DNA from: Actinomycetes bacterium
GTDB taxonomy: Bacteria > Actinomycetota > Actinomycetes > Propionibacteriales > Nocardioidaceae
Reading direction: 5' to 3'
Assembly: GCA_023460975.1 (NCBI GenBank)
Contig: JAEWOG010000081.1
Coordinates: 1-55,058 of the forward strand
Length of the DNA stretch: 55,058 nucleotides
Program-made: the position numbers and the translations under genes
Notes under the pieces: model-generated
What the model saw: the letters and a program-made list of their open reading frames with translations, nothing else
Databases searched by the model: none
What the model was told of the DNA's origin: nothing
Shown: positions 42,299-50,588 of the stretch, in pieces
Layout: each line of letters begins with the position of its first letter
Numbering within the stretch: the stretch's first letter is position 1

Positions 42299-45200
42299 GT
42301 GAGCGCGGGGCGCGGGGGAGTGCCCCGTAGCTCGTTCGAGCGGTTCGTCGACGCGCTCGACTCCGCAGGGCTTAGGTCCCAGGTGCGTGGTGACCACGTG
42401 CAGTCGACCTGCCCCACCCATACCGACAATCAGCCCTCGCTCTCGGGGGACTACAAGGCCTCTGACGGTCAGACCGTCTTCATCTGTCACGCAGGGTGCC
42501 ACCCCGATGAGGTGCGTACGGCGCTGGAGCTGACCTGGCCGATGCTGTTCGACGACTACGAGACTCCCGAGGTCTTCGCGGAGCGTCGCGCGCGCGAGCG
42601 CGAGGAGGACAAGAAGGCCGGTCGACGTACGCCTCGCTCCAAGCCGCAGCGCAAGACCACGGCCCAGGCACCGAAGACGCCGGCGCTGCCCAAGGGGCGG
42701 TTGCCGGACCGGTTGGCCGACGCCAAGCCGCGCCCGCTGGGCGAATGGGCTGTGACCACGACGTACGACTACTGCGACCTCGCTGGCGTGCTGGTTCAGC
42801 AGGAGGTCCGCCACGAGCGCGCAATCGAGGTTCTCGACGACGCGACCGGGCAGACCCGTCCCAGCGTCGAGAAGCGGTTCACCCAGCGCTGGCCGGCTCC
42901 CGACGACGACTCGTGGCTGGAGAAGACCCCGGCTGGGTTCGCACCGGTGCTGTACCGCCTCCCCGATCTGGCGGAGTGGATCAGCGACGGCAGGCGGATC
43001 TGGCTGTGTGAGGGGGCCAAGGACGCCGAGCGGTTCTTGGCCCTTGGAGAGGCAGCGACGACGAACCCGTCGGGGGCCATGAACTTCAAGCCGGCACAGG
43101 CCGCATCGCTGGCCGGTGGGCACGTCATCGCGGTGCTCGACCACGACCTGGCCGGGTACCGGCGCGGCCTCCGGCTCGCCGAGCTCCTCACGGATGTAGT
43201 GGCGAGTCTGCGGTTCGCGCTGCCCCGCACCGAGGGACACCATCAGGACGCCTCGGACCACTTCGACGCCGGCTACGGAGTCGAGGACTTCGTTCCTGTC
43301 GAGGCTGACCGGCTGGAGCAGCTGGCGTACGTCGCAGACGCCGAGGACGCCGCGAAGGAAGCCCGGCGTGCCACCGCAGAGGCCACTGCCCGCCAAGACC
43401 GCGTGCAGGCCGCGAAGTCGCGCGGCAACAAGACCACGATCGAGCGCGAGGAGCGGCACGCTGCCCGGTGGGCCGCGGAGGCGAGCAAGTACCTGGTGCG
43501 CGCCAAGTCGGTGTTCGACGCGCACGCCGCGGCCCTGGACACGGAAGAGCAGCAGCGCCTGGTCGCGGCCGTCTCGGCCTGTCAGAGCGCCACCGTGGAC
43601 GCCTACGCTGCCGCCGAGGTGGCGGTGCCGGTCGAGATCGAGCCCTACCTGCTCGACGTGAGCATCCCGGCCGCCACGACCGTCGACGAGGCCGAGACCG
43701 AGGTGGACCGCGACGGGGACGTGATCCACCTGCGTACCGCCTCGCAGCTGCCGGCGCCGGAGCACACGCTGCCGATGATGTCGCGCGGCGATTGGGCCTA
43801 CGAACTCGGCGGGGACCAGCGGCGACTGCGCGGCGTCTACTTCCGGCCTGCTCAAGCCGAGGCCAGGTGGCAGCGGGTCGCACCCCTGCCGTACGTGCAC
43901 GCCCGGATCCAGCGCCGCGATGGAAGCGGCCGCCCGACCGGAACCTTCTTCTTGATCTCGGCCACCGAGGACGGCCCCACCGTGCTCATCGGGCACGACG
44001 AGCTGCGGACGCACTCGTGGGCCAACGTGCTCGGCCTGGCGATCGCGCAGGACGACAAGGTCCTGCGCGCCGCCTCCACGGCGCTACTCTTCGCGGCCGA
44101 GGAAGCCGAGTTGCGCGAGGCCACGCCCCGCATCGAGGACGGACGGATCAGCCTCCCCCTGGCCGAGACCATGCCGGTCGGCTACCTGGCCACCAGCGAC
44201 CTTCCTCGCGCGGAGGCCCTGGAAGTGTGGGGCCGGATCGTCGAGCAGGCCGCGCTCAACCCGCGCCTGGCGCTGGTATTGGGTGCCTCCGCGATCGCGC
44301 CGTTCATCGCGACCATGCGCCACCAGTCGCACGTGGTCGCGCTCTACGGCGACCCCATGCAGGGCAAGACCACGACGCTCATGGCGGCCGCGGCGATGTG
44401 GGGTTACCCCGGCGGTGAGACCGACTCCGGGGTGTGCCTGTCGTGGAACGCAACCACGCTCAGCGTTCCTGCATTCTTGGGCGACCTGGGCATGCTGCCG
44501 GCGTTCATGGACGAGATCGGCCAGGCCGGCGATCTGCGCGACAACCAGTGGCACCAACTGATCTCCAACATCACCCAGGGTGCGGTGCGAATGACCCGGG
44601 CGCGCAACAAGCCCGGTGTGCAGCTGGGCCTGTCGTGGCGCGGGATCTTCTTCTCCTCGGGCAACGCCCCGATGGGCCACGGGGCGGCCGGTAAGAACTC
44701 CGGCGTCCCGCGCCGCATGGTCGAACTGTCGACACCGTTCACCAACTCCAAGGAGCACAGCGAGGCGATCGACGACCTGGTGCCTCAGGCGTACGGCCAC
44801 ATCGGCCAGGAGATCCTCGCCAGGCACACCGCGGAGACGGTACGTCCCTTCATCGACCAGGCCCACGAGATCCTCGGCGGCGGCTACGACAGCGACCACG
44901 AGGGCGCGATGGCCAAGCACCTGGCCGCCCACCTAGCCGGTGCCGCGATGCTCGACGAGCTGTGCGGCACCGACGGTGCGCTGCTCAACGCGGCGCTCGT
45001 CGCGGCCGGGGAGTTCCTCGACGACTGCGCACCGCCGCCACACGACGCCGACCGGGTGCTGGAGGAGATCTCCGACTGGATCGCACGTGAGCCCGGGGCG
45101 TGGCCCACCCGCACCCAGTACCTGACGCTCAAGGGACCCAAGACGTTCGAGGCCGACCACACTCTTCCCCAGCACGGGTTCAAGGTCGAGTACGCCGGCT

Positions 45201-47488
45201 ACATCGAGACCAACGGCACCGTCATGGTGACCAACCGGGCCTGGCGGCGCATGGTCGACGAACTCGACGTCGCCTCCAAGGTGGCGCTGCGGACCCTGTC
45301 CGAGCGTGGCCTGCTGGAGACCCAGGAGAGCCGTCGCCGGCGCGGCGAGTGGTCGATCCAGTCGCGGGTGATGGGCTGCACGGTCTACGCGATCCGGCTG
45401 CCTGAGCCCGAGGACGTCGACGAGTCGCCCACGCGCGGACCCGCGACACCGACCGAAGACCCCAGCGACGGCCCCGTTGGGGGTTCCGAACCCCCAACGT
45501 TGGGGGCCGTTGGGGGTTCCGTTGGGGGTGAGAATGTGCCTCTGACCTGCGGTGTTGGGGGTGTTGGGGGTGTTGGGGGTGTTTCCTCACACGTGAGCGG
45601 GCGCGCGCGCGAATCCATTTCCCACCCCGTCGCCCAGGATGAGACCCCCGCTTCTCGGCCACGACCGGGGCACGGCGCCGGTGAGGTGCTGGTCAAGCTT
45701 CCCGAGCCGATGCCGTGCTCGGTGTGCGGCGAGGCTGCCGGCTACTCGATCGACGGTGTAGCGATCCACGCCGGCCAGTGCGCCGAGCAGGCTGCCAGCC
45801 TGACCGTCGAGGAAGCAGCCCCGGCGGTGGTCCCCGGTGGCGCGGAGGTGTCGCCGAGCCCGGTGGCTGAGTCGCCTGCCGACGACTTCGCCGTCCAGCC
45901 GCAGGAGCCGCGATCGGGTGGCCGGGAGCCGCGATTCGCGGCACCGGTGGCGATTCTCGAGCCCGAGCTGATCACCCTTCCTGGCCAGCGCACCGTGCCC
46001 TGGTCGGCGGCTGAGTGCGGGCACCTGGGCAACCTGGCGATGCTCGCTTCGGCCGAGCAGCTGAGGCTTGGCCACGGCGGCGGGGAGGTCCTCCCCGAGC
46101 CCGGGCAGTTGTGGATCACCAGCCCTGCTGTGCTGAGCGCGCTCGGGTTCCCCGCGGCACTGGAGTTGCCGGCCGACATCGACCGGATGACCCCCGACGA
46201 CTCGCGCAAGGCGATCAAGGCCGCCCTGCGCGAGTACGAGGACCTGCCGGTGGTGGCCGACGCCGTCGCCGCGGGCTGGGAGATCAGCTGGGACGGGCAC
46301 CTCGACGCCTGGACCCGGATCTCGCACCCCGACCTGTTGCCGCGCGGCGCGATGGTCGTGTTCATGCCCTGGGCTCGGATCCTCGACGTGCCTTTGATCG
46401 CCCGAGCCTCGACCGCAGCCCAGCTCGCCGACAACCTCGCCGACGCCGCGGCGACGTTCGGGGTTCAGTTCAAGATCCATCCCGGCATCACCTCGCACAA
46501 CCTGATCAACCACACCCGCCCGCCACGGGCCGAGGCGCACTCCATCAGTGGCAACCGTGCCGACCGGGTCGCCCTGGTCAGGGGGGAGACCGCGGAGCTG
46601 CCGCCGTTCCTGCGCAACCCGCACGACCAGCGGTTCCGCTCCATCGAGGCCGACTACAACTGGTACCGGCCCTGGGAGACGCTGCTGCCCCATGAGCGGG
46701 AACTGGAGACCGTCGCCGCGTTCGACCGCCACGCCTCCTACCTCACCGAGTGGGAGACGAACCTGCTCGGCGTCGACGGCCTGGTGCACCTGGCCGGGAG
46801 CGAGGCGGCATGGGACGGCAAGAGCGAGCGTGCCGGGTACTGGCTGATCGAGCGTGACTTCACGTGGCCGCGGCTGCTGCCCACCCCGACGTTCGGCGCG
46901 GTCGTCGAGGGCGGCGAGAACGGGCGCGTGTGGGTGACCACCGCGACGTTGAAGGCGATGAAGCGGGTCGGGATCGAGCCCACCGTGGTGGAGGTGTGGA
47001 CCTGGGAGACCCAGGCGCGCTACCTCGACATCGCCGCTGGACGGCTCAAGCAGGGCCTGACCCACCCCAACCCGGCCGTGGGTGCCACCGCCAAGCAGCT
47101 CTATGCGCGCGGCAGTGGCCGGTTCGCCCGGCAGAAGGGTGCCTTCGCCCACGACCACCTGTGGCGGCCGGACTGGTACGACCACATCAAGGCATGGGCG
47201 CGGTTCAAGATCCTGCTCGCGGTGCTCCACGGCGCCGAGCAGGGCGTGCACCCGGTCGCGGTGGCCCGTGACACCGTGGTCTACCTCGCCGACGGCGAGG
47301 CGGCCGCGGCGTGGCCGGGGCGGGCCACGCAGATCGGGCCTGAGCCGGGACGCTTCGAGCTCGAAGCCAGTGGCCGGGCCGCCGAGTGGGGTCCGGTGCA
47401 CCTTCCGACGCCTCCTGCCGGGATGGGGTCGACGTGGCGTCACATCGCTGCGATCGAGGCCCTGACCAAGCACAAGCTGAAGAAGTGA
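42299..47488 (+). CDS. Primase-helicase fused to a Tap-like telomere protein (1729 aa)
   Basis: Domain order: a CHC2-like zinc site (CPTHTD..CHAGC, about 37-70); a TOPRIM-like fold (WLCEGAKDAERFL and VIAVLDHDLAGYRRG, about 230-290); a charged coiled coil (about 340-430); a DUF927-type helicase (GDPMQGKTTTLM, about 683; PAFMDEIGQAG, about 735); a Gly/Pro linker with a G-rich DNA repeat (about 1055-1100) and a CxxC..HxxxxC knuckle (about 1139-1160). The C-terminal part (about 1230-1710) aligns in order with recalled motifs of Streptomyces Tap: MPWARILDVP, VAAFDRHASYL, YWLIERDFTWPRLLPTP, LWRPDWYDHIKAWARFK and GVHPVAVARDTVVYLAD. Tap recruits terminal protein to telomeres. A dispersed-motif copy is at 44839. 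Next gene is tpg-like. Confidence 0.75.
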   Translation: MSAGRGGVPRSSFERFVDALDSAGLRSQVRGDHVQSTCPTHTDNQPSLSGDYKASDGQTVFICHAGCHPDEVRTALELTWPMLFDDYETPEVFAERRAREREEDKKAGRRTPRSKPQRKTTAQAPKTPALPKGRLPDRLADAKPRPLGEWAVTTTYDYCDLAGVLVQQEVRHERAIEVLDDATGQTRPSVEKRFTQRWPAPDDDSWLEKTPAGFAPVLYRLPDLAEWISDGRRIWLCEGAKDAERFLALGEAATTNPSGAMNFKPAQAASLAGGHVIAVLDHDLAGYRRGLRLAELLTDVVASLRFALPRTEGHHQDASDHFDAGYGVEDFVPVEADRLEQLAYVADAEDAAKEARRATAEATARQDRVQAAKSRGNKTTIEREERHAARWAAEASKYLVRAKSVFDAHAAALDTEEQQRLVAAVSACQSATVDAYAAAEVAVPVEIEPYLLDVSIPAATTVDEAETEVDRDGDVIHLRTASQLPAPEHTLPMMSRGDWAYELGGDQRRLRGVYFRPAQAEARWQRVAPLPYVHARIQRRDGSGRPTGTFFLISATEDGPTVLIGHDELRTHSWANVLGLAIAQDDKVLRAASTALLFAAEEAELREATPRIEDGRISLPLAETMPVGYLATSDLPRAEALEVWGRIVEQAALNPRLALVLGASAIAPFIATMRHQSHVVALYGDPMQGKTTTLMAAAAMWGYPGGETDSGVCLSWNATTLSVPAFLGDLGMLPAFMDEIGQAGDLRDNQWHQLISNITQGAVRMTRARNKPGVQLGLSWRGIFFSSGNAPMGHGAAGKNSGVPRRMVELSTPFTNSKEHSEAIDDLVPQAYGHIGQEILARHTAETVRPFIDQAHEILGGGYDSDHEGAMAKHLAAHLAGAAMLDELCGTDGALLNAALVAAGEFLDDCAPPPHDADRVLEEISDWIAREPGAWPTRTQYLTLKGPKTFEADHTLPQHGFKVEYAGYIETNGTVMVTNRAWRRMVDELDVASKVALRTLSERGLLETQESRRRRGEWSIQSRVMGCTVYAIRLPEPEDVDESPTRGPATPTEDPSDGPVGGSEPPTLGAVGGSVGGENVPLTCGVGGVGGVGGVSSHVSGRARESISHPVAQDETPASRPRPGHGAGEVLVKLPEPMPCSVCGEAAGYSIDGVAIHAGQCAEQAASLTVEEAAPAVVPGGAEVSPSPVAESPADDFAVQPQEPRSGGREPRFAAPVAILEPELITLPGQRTVPWSAAECGHLGNLAMLASAEQLRLGHGGGEVLPEPGQLWITSPAVLSALGFPAALELPADIDRMTPDDSRKAIKAALREYEDLPVVADAVAAGWEISWDGHLDAWTRISHPDLLPRGAMVVFMPWARILDVPLIARASTAAQLADNLADAAATFGVQFKIHPGITSHNLINHTRPPRAEAHSISGNRADRVALVRGETAELPPFLRNPHDQRFRSIEADYNWYRPWETLLPHERELETVAAFDRHASYLTEWETNLLGVDGLVHLAGSEAAWDGKSERAGYWLIERDFTWPRLLPTPTFGAVVEGGENGRVWVTTATLKAMKRVGIEPTVVEVWTWETQARYLDIAAGRLKQGLTHPNPAVGATAKQLYARGSGRFARQKGAFAHDHLWRPDWYDHIKAWARFKILLAVLHGAEQGVHPVAVARDTVVYLADGEAAAAWPGRATQIGPEPGRFELEASGRAAEWGPVHLPTPPAGMGSTWRHIAAIEALTKHKLKK
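45476..45585. repeat. G-rich GTTGGGGGT repeats inside the primase-Tap linker
   Basis: Seven GTTGGGGG words in 110 bp, including a perfect 11-1-11 dyad (45476-45498) and three tandem GTGTTGGGGG units (45551-45582). They encode a Val-Gly-Gly linker. On the plus strand they could form G-quadruplexes. Confidence 0.8.
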
Positions 47489-47499
47489 GGTGAGACGTC

Positions 47500-48144
47500 G
47501 TGGTACCCGATGACCCCGAGCAGCCTCTTGCGCCATGGCAGCAGCAGATCCGTCAGCAGCAGCCTGAGCTGTCGTTCGAGGACACCCCGCGAGGGTCGGC
47601 GAAGATCTGGGAGCAGATCGCGCCGCCGGCCCAAGAGCGTGCATCCTCGCCGCGCACGATGATCACGCGCCTGTTCGGCAAGGGTGCACGCGGTGGGCCC
47701 AACACCAAGGCCGCGGCCGAGGCGCTGGGGGTGTCTCAGCGCACGGTGCAGAAGTGGATCCGCGACCGTCGGGTTCCGAACTCACCGGGTGGTCAGTCGC
47801 TGGCCTCCCGGCACCAGGACTGGCGCAACAACACCCCCCAAGGGCGCCGGCATGCGCTGGGTCGGATCCGTGGGGGCGAGAAGATCCGCGACCGGCTCAA
47901 CAAGGCCCAGCGGATCTACTTCACCGGGAACGTGAAGATCTCCTCCGACGTACGTCACCGCAAGGGGATGCAGATCGACCTCGACGCCGGCGACATGGCG
48001 CTGATGCTCGACAAGGCCTCGATCAGCGACGAGGCAGCCCACGAGGCCCTGGAGTACCTGGTCGGCAAACAGATGTTCGGCGTGCACGACGACGGCAAGG
48101 TCGACGACGTCTACCTGACCATCGACGATCTGCGTTTCGAGTGA
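47500..48144 (+). CDS. Tpg-like telomere terminal protein (214 aa)
   Basis: After a Gln-rich N-terminus, residues about 55-95 have the Tpg-type HTH (NTKAAAEALGVSQRTVQKWI) and a basic segment. The second half (RIYFTGNVKISSDVR to GVHDDGKVDDVYLTIDDLRFE) follows the order of Streptomyces Tpg: arginine-rich helix, FT strand, helices, then a final acidic strand ending in an aromatic residue. Tpg primes telomere patching and stays covalently bound to 5' ends. Its gene follows tap in Streptomyces; here it follows the Tap-fused primase-helicase after 11 bp. The identification rests on recalled family patterns, not a search. A plasmid HTH protein is the alternative. Confidence 0.6.
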   Translation: MVPDDPEQPLAPWQQQIRQQQPELSFEDTPRGSAKIWEQIAPPAQERASSPRTMITRLFGKGARGGPNTKAAAEALGVSQRTVQKWIRDRRVPNSPGGQSLASRHQDWRNNTPQGRRHALGRIRGGEKIRDRLNKAQRIYFTGNVKISSDVRHRKGMQIDLDAGDMALMLDKASISDEAAHEALEYLVGKQMFGVHDDGKVDDVYLTIDDLRFE

Positions 48145-48147
48145 ACG

Positions 48148-48168
48148 TTTACAGGGTCGCCCTGTAAA
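48148..48168. promoter_or_regulatory. Palindromic operator, copy 4
   Basis: TTTACAGGG-TCG-CCCTGTAAA is a perfect 9-3-9 dyad and matches the operator consensus. It lies just after the tpg-like stop, and its centre is 45 bp upstream of the GTG at 48203. This suggests autoregulation of the HTH gene. Confidence 0.7.
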
Positions 48169-48202
48169 CTGAGGGTGGATGAAGTGGAAGGAGGAAACCC
48201 TC

Positions 48203-48883
48203 GTGAGTGAGCAACTCCTCGACGTCGCCGCGGACCTCTCCGCAGCACGATCGGGCCAAGAGCCCAGCGCCGTCTCCTCCAACCTCTACTGCTGGCTGTG
48301 GGCCGCGTTCCCGCCCAAGCGCGGCCGTCTCGACGTCCCCCGCGCGGCCAAAGCCCTGGGCGTCAGTCCGAGCACGGTGTGGCGGTGGCTGCGCAAGCCT
48401 GACCACGAGCTGAGTCGGGAGCGGATGGTCGCACTGCACCGCCGCGCCATCCTGCGCGGCCGCGGCCACTACCTGTGGCCGCCCGTAGACGCCGCCACGC
48501 TGCGCCGCGGCCGACACGCCGCAACCACCGCCGAGCGTTCCCTGACCCGCACACCCAGCGACCGCGACGCCAAGATCGGGCGCACCCTGCCGCACGTCGT
48601 CGAGCTCATCTACTACCCGCGAGCCCACGTCTACGGCCTCACCGCCCACCAGACCCACAAGCACTCCCAACGCATCCGCAACCGCGGCGGCATCACCCTC
48701 GACACCATCGAGTGCCCCAGTTACTGGGCCGCGGTGCTGCTACGCGAGCAGCTGCTCGACCAGGTCGGCGCCGAACACCGTGTCATCGCGCCCAGCGACA
48801 TGGTCCGCACCGGACGGACCCACACCTGGTTGGAGAAGGCCGGGCGCCCCTCGCTGCACCACGTCGACAAGGCAGCCGGCTGA
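48203..48883 (+). CDS. HTH regulator downstream of tpg (226 aa)
   Basis: GTG 48203 is preferred because GGAGGAAA precedes it; ATG 48179 is the longer alternative. The N-terminal part has an HTH (VPRAAKALGVSPSTVWRWLRKP, about residues 43-64) of the same type as in the tpg-like protein. The C-terminal domain is alpha/beta with a conserved-looking IYYPRAHVYGLTAHQTH stretch. Its own promoter has operator copy 4, so it is the best candidate for the protein that binds all four operator copies. Not assigned to a named family. Confidence 0.6.
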   Translation: MSEQLLDVAADLSAARSGQEPSAVSSNLYCWLWAAFPPKRGRLDVPRAAKALGVSPSTVWRWLRKPDHELSRERMVALHRRAILRGRGHYLWPPVDAATLRRGRHAATTAERSLTRTPSDRDAKIGRTLPHVVELIYYPRAHVYGLTAHQTHKHSQRIRNRGGITLDTIECPSYWAAVLLREQLLDQVGAEHRVIAPSDMVRTGRTHTWLEKAGRPSLHHVDKAAG

Positions 48884-48901
48884 GTCCGAGGGGACATACC
48901 A

Positions 48902-48947
48902 GATGTCACACATCGCGAACCTGCTCGCAACCTTCCTCCCGTGAAGG
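48902..48947 (+). promoter_or_regulatory. Two-part promoter module, copy abutting a 10-mer
   Basis: The perfect dyad GATGTCACACATC (48902-48914), 16 bp, then CCTTC-N7-GAAGG (48931-48947). The dispersed motif GGGGACATACC (48890-48900) is one base away. The downstream gene appears to have been displaced by an IS3 remnant. Confidence 0.6.
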
Positions 48948-49134
48948 GCTCGGATGTGATCAGCGATTGACCAGCCCACGACACGGCGGCTGAAGCAGTC
49001 GATGACGACCGCGAGGAGAGCCAGCCCTGGCGGGTGCGGTGCTGGGTGACGTCGACGACGTAGAGCCGGTCCGGGCCCCGTGGGGCGAAGTTCCGCTCGC
49101 CCAGATCATCTGAGGGGGGTCGCGGCCTGGTCAC
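48945..49134 (-). pseudogene. IS3-family transposase fragment, frameshifted
   Basis: Read leftward, one frame gives DLGERNFAPRGPDRLYVVDVTQHRT, matching the rve integrase core start of IS3-type OrfB (Asn-Phe.. Leu-x-Val-x-Asp-Thr). A second frame continues it with CFSRRVVGWSIADHIRAL, the next conserved block. The frame break and missing ends show a dead remnant. No terminal inverted repeats recognised. Confidence 0.7.
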
Positions 49135-49215
49135 GGCGGGTGCAGCCGGTCAGCCGGCGACGGTGCACGCCCTGCAGGGGGTTCCCTGATCGCGTTCTTG
49201 CGAAGGAACAGGATT

Positions 49216-49272
49216 ATGTTCAACGACAACTACTACATCAAGGTCGAGTTGGATTATGGCGGTCAGACGTAA
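49216..49272 (+). CDS. Short ORF (18 aa) upstream of unknown gene
   Basis: ATG 49216, preceded by AAGGAACAGG, encodes an 18-residue peptide rich in Asn and Tyr that stops 10 bp before the next start. It may be a leader peptide or a remnant of a longer gene. Apart from this and the IS remnant, the region 48948-49282 shows nothing else. Confidence 0.3.
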   Translation: MFNDNYYIKVELDYGGQT

Positions 49273-49282
49273 GGGGCTGGGT

Positions 49283-50269
49283 ATGGATGTCATAGGCGGG
49301 GCCTCAACCTTCGTGCTCGTGGACGGGGTCAGCCTTTCGGCGGGCGGTGTAGCCGACGAGAACTGCTGGGTGACGCCGCTAGATCCGGATCTTGAGGTGG
49401 GGTGTTTGGCGCTAGGCCTGGACGACGCGGACAGCGTCGAGGTCGCCAGCGCTGTCGTAGATAGCCCTGTGCCAGAGGCGGCGGCTGCCGACGGGTCGGT
49501 CGAGGTCAGCCTTCAGGGCCCGTGCAGCATCGTTAACGACGCAGGTGAGTGGCATCCCATCACGCCACCTGAGCCGTCGGGAATTCATCGGGTGCGCTTC
49601 ACGCGTACCCTCAATGGTGATCAGGCGCTGATCACGGCTGAGGCGTGGCCCGAGACGACGGGGCGGCCCATGAAGGTCTTCGGGCCAGTCACTGCCGGCA
49701 TCCATCCGCTTCTGCTGATCCCCGAGGCGGGGCCTGGCTTAGCTGGGTCGCGTCGTATCGGGGGCGCGATCGAGGCTAACGCAGACTTTAGCCACGACAA
49801 CCTGACCGGGGTCGCCCGCGCGGGGATCGAGGTACGCGGCCGAGTCCGCTATCTGTCGGAGTACTTTGAATCCGGGCACGTGTGGACACCCAACGAAGAG
49901 GGATACATGTGGTACACCTCCGCACCGATGGGCGTGACGTACCTGCGGATGCGGGACGAGAACCACCCCGACAGGCTGTGCGGTTGGGGCGGTGCCATAA
50001 CGACGACTTCCCATCCCGACTCAGCTCCCCCCGGACGAATGGTGAACAACTGGAACTGGTTGAAGATCGGCCACGACCGCGCGGACCTGCGTTCAAACAC
50101 TGTCCTGCCCCAAGACAGCGTTTGCGCGGTCACACTGAAGCAGGTCCCCGGGGACGTACCAAAGGTCAGAGTCGAAGTTGAGCACTCAGGGCTGCCTGAA
50201 GTGTGGGCGGCTGACATGTCCGACTGGTGGCAATACCAACTCGCAATCCGAGCACGCCGCGCTGAGTGA
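49283..50269 (+). CDS. Unknown protein, probably cargo (328 aa)
   Basis: Start taken at ATG 49283 behind AAGGGG; a longer start at 49256 is possible. The protein is beta-rich with many Trp, Tyr and Pro and no membrane segment or catalytic motif that I recognise. Its codon use is slightly less GC-biased than that of the replication block. A dispersed-motif copy (50151) lies near the 3' end. I do not recognise the family. Confidence 0.6.
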   Translation: MDVIGGASTFVLVDGVSLSAGGVADENCWVTPLDPDLEVGCLALGLDDADSVEVASAVVDSPVPEAAAADGSVEVSLQGPCSIVNDAGEWHPITPPEPSGIHRVRFTRTLNGDQALITAEAWPETTGRPMKVFGPVTAGIHPLLLIPEAGPGLAGSRRIGGAIEANADFSHDNLTGVARAGIEVRGRVRYLSEYFESGHVWTPNEEGYMWYTSAPMGVTYLRMRDENHPDRLCGWGGAITTTSHPDSAPPGRMVNNWNWLKIGHDRADLRSNTVLPQDSVCAVTLKQVPGDVPKVRVEVEHSGLPEVWAADMSDWWQYQLAIRARRAE

Positions 50270-50331
50270 CCCCGACGCCCGTCCGAAGTGGCCTTTGGCG
50301 CGCTTTTGCCAGCAGGGTTTTTGGGGGTCTC

Positions 50332-50379
50332 TCGCGGAGCGAAGGGACCGGAGGTCCAATCGGCCGCGGAGCGGCCGAT
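50332..50379. repeat. GGA-loop hairpin array (internal copy of the right-end array)
   Basis: Three consecutive palindromes with GGA loops: TCGC-GGA-GCGA (50332-50342), GGACC-GGA-GGTCC (50345-50357) and ATCGGCCGC-GGA-GCGGCCGAT (50359-50379). It matches the array at 55007-55056 in order, spacing and loop sequence. The remaining part of the 319-bp gap 50270-50588 is a short coding fragment and TGCTA repeats. Confidence 0.85.
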
Positions 50380-50384
50380 ACCGG

Positions 50385-50513
50385 GTGGAGCCCGACCCGG
50401 TCACCGGCGAGTTCATCGTCCTCGAAGCCGACACCGTCGACGAACTCGACGACCTGGTCGCCGCCAGGTTCCGAATCGCCGAAGCCGAGAGCGACTCCGA
50501 CAGCAGGGAGTGA
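50385..50513 (+). pseudogene. C-terminal coding fragment after hairpin array (42 aa)
   Basis: An open frame VEPDPVTGEFIVLEADTVDE..SDSRE starts at GTG 50385 directly after the hairpin array. It reads like the acidic C-terminus of a larger protein. The array may have cut off the 5' part. Upstream codons in frame (RYR) precede the GTG within the array. No full-length match is visible in the window. Confidence 0.45.
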
Positions 50514-50516
50514 TCA

Positions 50517-50569
50517 TGCTAGATGCTGCTAAAGTTGGCGCTACCTGCTAACGCTGCATAAGTGTGCTA
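50517..50569. repeat. Phased TGCTA direct repeats upstream of AAA gene
   Basis: TGCTA at 50517, 50527, 50546 and 50565, with CGCTA at 50539. The spacings of 10, 19 and 19 suggest one face of the helix. They lie in the promoter of the gene at 50589 and may bind its regulator. Confidence 0.5.
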
Positions 50570-50588
50570 ACCCCGTGGAGGTCCCCTG

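Noticed and set aside
48721..49134. Intact transposase on the minus strand
   Set aside because: The conserved blocks lie in two frames and both ends are missing, so it was called a pseudogene.
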